From Sphingobacterium lactis (GTDB taxonomy: Bacteria > Bacteroidota > Bacteroidia > Sphingobacteriales > Sphingobacteriaceae): 64,000 nucleotides of DNA. The translations under genes were made by a program, and so were the position numbers. Each line of letters starts with the position of its first letter. Position 1 is the first letter of the stretch. The stretch covers positions 2,108,001-2,172,000 of the forward strand of contig NZ_CP049246.1 in assembly GCF_011046555.1 (NCBI RefSeq), given 5' to 3'. Of this stretch, positions 60,400 through 64,000 are shown one piece after another. The notes under the pieces are model-generated. The model had not been told where the DNA came from, searched no databases, and was given only the letters and a program-made list of their open reading frames with translations.

Positions 60400-62157
60400 T
60401 TATCCAACAACCGATGATTCTGAAATATGCTGAGAAGTCCGGTGCTTCACCAGATTCCTCCATTCTCTCCGCATCATCAAATATTTAAAGCTATCGGATG
60501 GATTCGTCGATTCCATGGGAAGGCGGTGGATTGGGAATTTCTCCGACGTTTTATCCTTTGTCGTCACAGATGCCCCTCGTTTGTTGGGAACAATCTTAGT
60601 TCTCGCACCCTCCAGGGAAGCCTTTAATTGCTTGCATTCGAAGAAGTCAATATCAATCTTGGGGAGTTTCGGATTCGAGCCTGAGAATAATTCCTGCATA
60701 AAGATATACTCCTCTGCTTGACCAATATTTCCCTGGTTCCTGGACATGAGGTTAACTTTCCAACCAGTTTTCGTTCTTCCATCTTCCTGAAATTCTATGG
60801 CATTCTTGAACGCTTGGGCCAAATCTACCTTTGCATCTTTATAATTGTTGGCGGCACGATCATAATACGCATTGATGACCTTCTCTTCCTGACGATTGAA
60901 ATATTCACGAAAATTCGCCGCCAATTTAGGAATCCAATCAGGGGAGAGGGTATACATAAATTTGAGGATCTTATATTCATTGTTGGGTTTGGGTTGGCCA
61001 ATGGTCATGGAAATCATATTTCCGAAATCCAAACCTACTTCAATGATTTTTTTCCGATTCAAGTTCGTCAAGATCCTACAGTCTTCCTGATCATCAATAC
61101 CAAAATGTTCAGCCCATCTGGCATCTTTACCATCCCGGTAAAAATGCTTTTCGCCGATATTCGCATAAAACCTATCACCTGATTCCAATGACGATTTAAG
61201 GGATAGGACTGCTGTATCGACGTCGCCTAAATCACTCTGTATTGCGTCGGAGAACCAATCAGGGGTAAGGATATCAATATTCACCAGGGAGGAGGCAATA
61301 AAGAATAATGTTTGCCCATCTTTCTGCATGCGTAATGATTTCCACCTTTCACGCCATCTTTCCTCAGTCCTCAGTTTCTTTGCGGCTTCCTCATGATCAT
61401 TTTTCTGTTGAAAATAAATGCGCTCCTGGATGCATTCATTGAGCACTATTGCCGCTTTTAGGATCCGCAATATGGCGGACTTCTTCATTTTGTTCACCTG
61501 TTTCAGGATCCAGTCATGCTCACCAATGTTCTTGGTGTTCGGCATATCTGTGGTAAAGGTATGGCCACGGTAAAATGGCGATTTGCCATATTTTACAGCA
61601 TAGCCACGAACCGCTTTAAGTAAGTTGGCTATTTTATGCTCAATAAAATATTTGACCTCATCCCCAATCACATGTACATAGGATCGACCTGCTAGCGACG
61701 CTGGACGATCCAACGATCCGAATGTGATATTCAAACCGGTGAAGAAGATCATCGTGTGCTTGTAGGATACCAGTCGGTTGTAAGGCTTCCAGAAATGTTC
61801 TCGGATTTCCGGTGGAAGATCCACCTTTTCCGCTTCTGAAAATTCTGGAGGTTGCTTGCCAAGAACAAAATGAACCCCTTCTTTGAATCCCTTCCGTTCC
61901 AATCCCTCCAGTACGGATGGCAATACATTCTTCTGGAGATTGGAATAGGTGTCGGATACCCAGACTATCGGCGCTCCTGGAAGATCATAAACCATCGCAA
62001 TTAAGCGCTCCACTACGATTTCTGTAGTCTTGGCAGAACCCCTGCCTAGGACCATGTAAAGGAATCTTGACAGAATGAGCGCTGCGAATTGAGCGACCCA
62101 GTTTGCAAATGCTTGTGATATTTCCTTGGTGATTTTAATTTTTGGTCTCCAGGCCAT
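60400..62157 (-). CDS. terminase large subunit
   Basis: The ATG at 62157 (MAWRPKIKITKEI) gives 585 residues; an upstream extension overlaps the preceding gene. The ATPase domain shows Walker A VLGRGSAKTTE, a Walker B-like SYVHVIGDEVKYF (Asp-Glu) and a motif III region. The nuclease domain has the metal-binding series VGLDFGNMI, NAYYDRAANN and DIDFFECKQL. These identify a TerL that cuts and packages phage DNA. Confidence 0.92.
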   Translation of the reverse strand: MAWRPKIKITKEISQAFANWVAQFAALILSRFLYMVLGRGSAKTTEIVVERLIAMVYDLPGAPIVWVSDTYSNLQKNVLPSVLEGLERKGFKEGVHFVLGKQPPEFSEAEKVDLPPEIREHFWKPYNRLVSYKHTMIFFTGLNITFGSLDRPASLAGRSYVHVIGDEVKYFIEHKIANLLKAVRGYAVKYGKSPFYRGHTFTTDMPNTKNIGEHDWILKQVNKMKKSAILRILKAAIVLNECIQERIYFQQKNDHEEAAKKLRTEERWRERWKSLRMQKDGQTLFFIASSLVNIDILTPDWFSDAIQSDLGDVDTAVLSLKSSLESGDRFYANIGEKHFYRDGKDARWAEHFGIDDQEDCRILTNLNRKKIIEVGLDFGNMISMTIGQPKPNNEYKILKFMYTLSPDWIPKLAANFREYFNRQEEKVINAYYDRAANNYKDAKVDLAQAFKNAIEFQEDGRTKTGWKVNLMSRNQGNIGQAEEYIFMQELFSGSNPKLPKIDIDFFECKQLKASLEGARTKIVPNKRGASVTTKDKTSEKFPIHRLPMESTNPSDSFKYLMMRREWRNLVKHRTSQHISESSVVG

Positions 62158-62191
62158 GTGTGGATTAGTGGTTAAGGTGGTTTTATGGTGA

Positions 62192-63139
62192 TTATTTCTT
62201 GAAATCCTCTTCGATTTTATCCAACCTGGAGGCAATATCCAATTTGTTGATCAGGGCATCCTGCTTGAGTGATTCCTTTACGGATTCAGGGTGATCCAGG
62301 GCATCAATCTCAGCGGCAAGTTCCATCCGGTTGATCGGAGGTAGGCCAACTGTTTCAGCATCCAGTGTATAGACTTTAATGGTTGGTAGATACATCTCTT
62401 TAGGAAGTTTCTCCACATCCGGCTTATCCAACTCAAGCATGGAGGCAGCCTGCTTGATGAGGTTGCCATATACCTCCCAATCTCTAGATGATTCGGCATT
62501 TTGTGCAACAACATTCGCAGCTTGCTCCAGTTTATCAGCAAACTTTGCTCGTAAAGATTTCTTATTGATATTTCGGTTGCCAAAGAATAGGTTCAGGGAT
62601 TCTTCATACATTTCCGATGCTCGTTGATGCTTAAGGCCAAAATGTTTTACAAAGAATTCAACCGTGGCCTTGCGTCCATAGATTCCATCCATGTCGCGAA
62701 TAAATACCAAGGTGTCGATGTATAATTGTTCTTCGGCCGAAATGTCTTTTATGGACTTTCCCGCTTGAATATAATCATTCAGGGATTCCAGGATTTTCTT
62801 GCTTTCAAAAGTTCCGAAAATATCCATCTTGGAAATTTTGAAAGCTCTGGTCCGTTTAATGTCATGGATCTGTTTCTGTGCCGGCACATCTCCTTCCGCG
62901 GCTAAACGATGAAGGCCCAATCGTTCATCCATATCCTGCTTAATCTTGCCAGCCTTGAGTCTTTCTGCCAGGAAAGAATCATCATCGGCTGCAATTTGTC
63001 GGAAGATGGTTTTATTGATTCCGAAATAGGTTGCAATTTTATCGATTGAATAATCTAATCCGGAAAGAATTTCCAGCTTATCCCATTCTTCATCGGATAA
63101 ATTGAGGTTAGGGTGCCTTATGGGTTTGGTTTGCTCCAT
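62192..63139 (-). CDS. terminase small-subunit-like protein
   Basis: The ATG at 63139 (MEQTKPIRHPNLN) gives 315 residues; the upstream ATG at 63169 lies inside a hairpin and copy A of the TGTCCTTT element, so the downstream start is preferred. An N-terminal HTH-like region (about 12-60, with IDKIATYFGINKTIFRQIA) would recognise pac or cos DNA. A longer helical C-terminal region follows. It overlaps or abuts the large terminase, the usual order. Confidence 0.7.
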   Translation of the reverse strand: MEQTKPIRHPNLNLSDEEWDKLEILSGLDYSIDKIATYFGINKTIFRQIAADDDSFLAERLKAGKIKQDMDERLGLHRLAAEGDVPAQKQIHDIKRTRAFKISKMDIFGTFESKKILESLNDYIQAGKSIKDISAEEQLYIDTLVFIRDMDGIYGRKATVEFFVKHFGLKHQRASEMYEESLNLFFGNRNINKKSLRAKFADKLEQAANVVAQNAESSRDWEVYGNLIKQAASMLELDKPDVEKLPKEMYLPTIKVYTLDAETVGLPPINRMELAAEIDALDHPESVKESLKQDALINKLDIASRLDKIEEDFKK

Positions 63140-63148
63140 AAAGCAAAA

Positions 63149-63179
63149 ATGCCACAGATAACGTGGCATGGAAAGGACG
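63149..63179 (-). promoter_or_regulatory. late-cassette element, copy A, with adjacent hairpin
   Basis: CGTCCTTTCCATGCCAC (63179 down to 63163 on the minus strand) overlaps one arm of the hairpin ATGCCAC (63149-63155) / GTGGCAT (63163-63169), loop of seven. The arrangement is the same as at copy C. Confidence 0.6.
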
Positions 63180-63189
63180 ATACTAAAGC

Positions 63190-63786
63190 CTAATACAAAA
63201 CTTTAGCATCTTGTTTGGGAAGATTGTCTGCTTTTCCAGTATTTATTAGCTCTGTAAAAATAAGATTATAGAAAGCAATAGAATCAGGACTTTGCATTTT
63301 CCTATAATCAACATATTCTGGTAATTGAAGTGTAGAATTTAAGAAATCCACCGCTTTGAAAATAACGTTGTTTAATTCGCTATTTTGGGTTTCTGTTAAT
63401 GAATTTTTGAAATTATAATAGTTTTGATCTAAATGAGCAAAAATATTATTTCGAGTTGCTCGTATTGAATCGATAGCAGGTTTCAGCATATTTATCTCAT
63501 TTTTCACTTGTTGAGCTTCTTCCCTATATTTTTCATTTTGTCTAATACCATTTAAAGCTTTATTAATATTGAAATGATTGTCACCGCTTGAAAGTAACTT
63601 CGATATCTCCATTACATATACATGATAATGATTTTTCATTAACATTAATAAGGCTGTTGGAATGGGTAAACTCACATTAAAATTGTCATTATAGTAAATT
63701 CCACAAAAAGCAGAGTAATTATGTTTAGCTTCAAACACAATTCTATTTATGCCAAGTACGAGCTCAGAATAATCTTTTATAGTCAT
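63190..63786 (-). CDS. HEPN (AbiU2-like) domain protein
   Basis: The 198-residue, AT-rich protein has a long helical N-terminus and the HEPN-type motif R-N-x4-H in SIRATRNNIFAHLDQNYY at about residues 110-127 (Arg-Asn...His), where the family places its RNase active residues. This matches AbiU2-type HEPN proteins. It lies just before the terminase genes on the same strand, as a cargo gene. The activity and target are inferred. Confidence 0.6.
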   Translation of the reverse strand: MTIKDYSELVLGINRIVFEAKHNYSAFCGIYYNDNFNVSLPIPTALLMLMKNHYHVYVMEISKLLSSGDNHFNINKALNGIRQNEKYREEAQQVKNEINMLKPAIDSIRATRNNIFAHLDQNYYNFKNSLTETQNSELNNVIFKAVDFLNSTLQLPEYVDYRKMQSPDSIAFYNLIFTELINTGKADNLPKQDAKVLY

Positions 63787-63814
63787 AAATCAAAATTTTA
63801 CTATAATACCAAAT

Positions 63815-64000
63815 TTACTCCAATAATCTATTCACTTCAGCCAATTGCATTTTAAACTCCCTTAACTTTGATTCTCTTCCAGCAAGCAGATCTTGTCTCT
63901 TTTCAAGTTTGATTTTTGATTCCGTTCTCCAGATGTTATTTTCCAGATTCTTTTTTTTCTTGAACAAGTCCATTGTGGTCATCCCACGAAGCGCCTTAAG
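63815..64000 (-). CDS. phage protein, C-terminal end only (runs off the right edge)
   Basis: The minus strand is open for 61 codons up to the TAA at 63815-63817. The visible sequence is strongly charged and helical (FKKKKNLENNIW, ESKIKLEKRQDLLAG) and ends NRLLE, typical of a coiled coil. Its N-terminus lies outside the window and the family cannot be named. Confidence 0.6.
   Translation of the reverse strand, partial: LKALRGMTTMDLFKKKKNLENNIWRTESKIKLEKRQDLLAGRESKLREFKMQLAEVNRLLE

Noticed and set aside
41395..64000. CRISPR array or repeat-spacer arrangement
   Set aside because: I saw no regularly spaced repeats of 23-40 bases anywhere in the window.
43280..64000. Interpretation as a tailocin rather than a phage
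   Set aside because: Terminase, portal and integrase are all present, which tailocins usually lack, although no capsid was found.

Overview
The window looks like chromosome of a Bacteroidota species, most likely Sphingobacteriaceae (Sphingobacterium or a close relative). The evidence is the Bacteroidota-type promoters (TTTG, about 19-20 bases, TAnnTTTG) upstream of the tRNA, rimP and amt; an outer-membrane metalloprotease/propeller/barrel protein; secreted glycosidases of families GH43, GH92 and GH123; and a translation operon rimP-nusA-infB. The genus is inferred from gene content, not from a marker comparison.

Positions 1-41,700 are ordinary chromosome. In order they hold: the N-terminal part of rpoN (sigma-54) diverging from a class A penicillin-binding protein; a large surface metalloprotease-like protein; a degenerate GIY-YIG protein diverging from a LexA/CI-like S24 repressor across a palindromic operator; rimP-nusA-infB, with a terminator-like hairpin in its leader and a single-base frameshift near the 3' end of infB; a ferredoxin reductase fusion; DUF72 and GH43 genes; a PAP2 phosphatase behind repeated TCGGTGAA boxes; a LigB-type dioxygenase with its AraC neighbour; amt; small lipoprotein and membrane genes; GH92 and GH123/DUF4091 glycosidases; a lipoprotein plus two ankyrin-repeat genes; a second PAP2 gene; an esterase; a diheme cytochrome; an Rdx-family selenoprotein-W-like protein; the sbcD-sbcC nuclease pair; and a CpxP/Spy-like periplasmic protein.

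At 41,722 a tRNA-Leu(CAA) is followed by a tyrosine recombinase. From there to the right edge lies a prophage whose structural genes run on the minus strand toward the integrase. In transcription order they are a small-terminase-like protein, large terminase, a small protein, portal, a DUF6712-like protein, several unassigned head/connector/tail candidates, an AT-rich cargo gene between two terminators, a gp10-like protein, tape measure, tail/hub proteins, a spanin-like overlapping pair, and a 938-residue tail fibre ending in an alpha/beta-hydrolase. The other prophage end (attR) is outside the window.

The most unusual signals are in the prophage. No major capsid, prohead protease or major tail protein can be recognised. 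A 19-base element (consensus TGTCCTTTAWATRCCAYAC) recurs at four gene junctions that divide the cassette into apparent transcription units. Two accessory genes look like phage cargo: a HEPN/AbiU2-like protein and a membrane-anchored protein.
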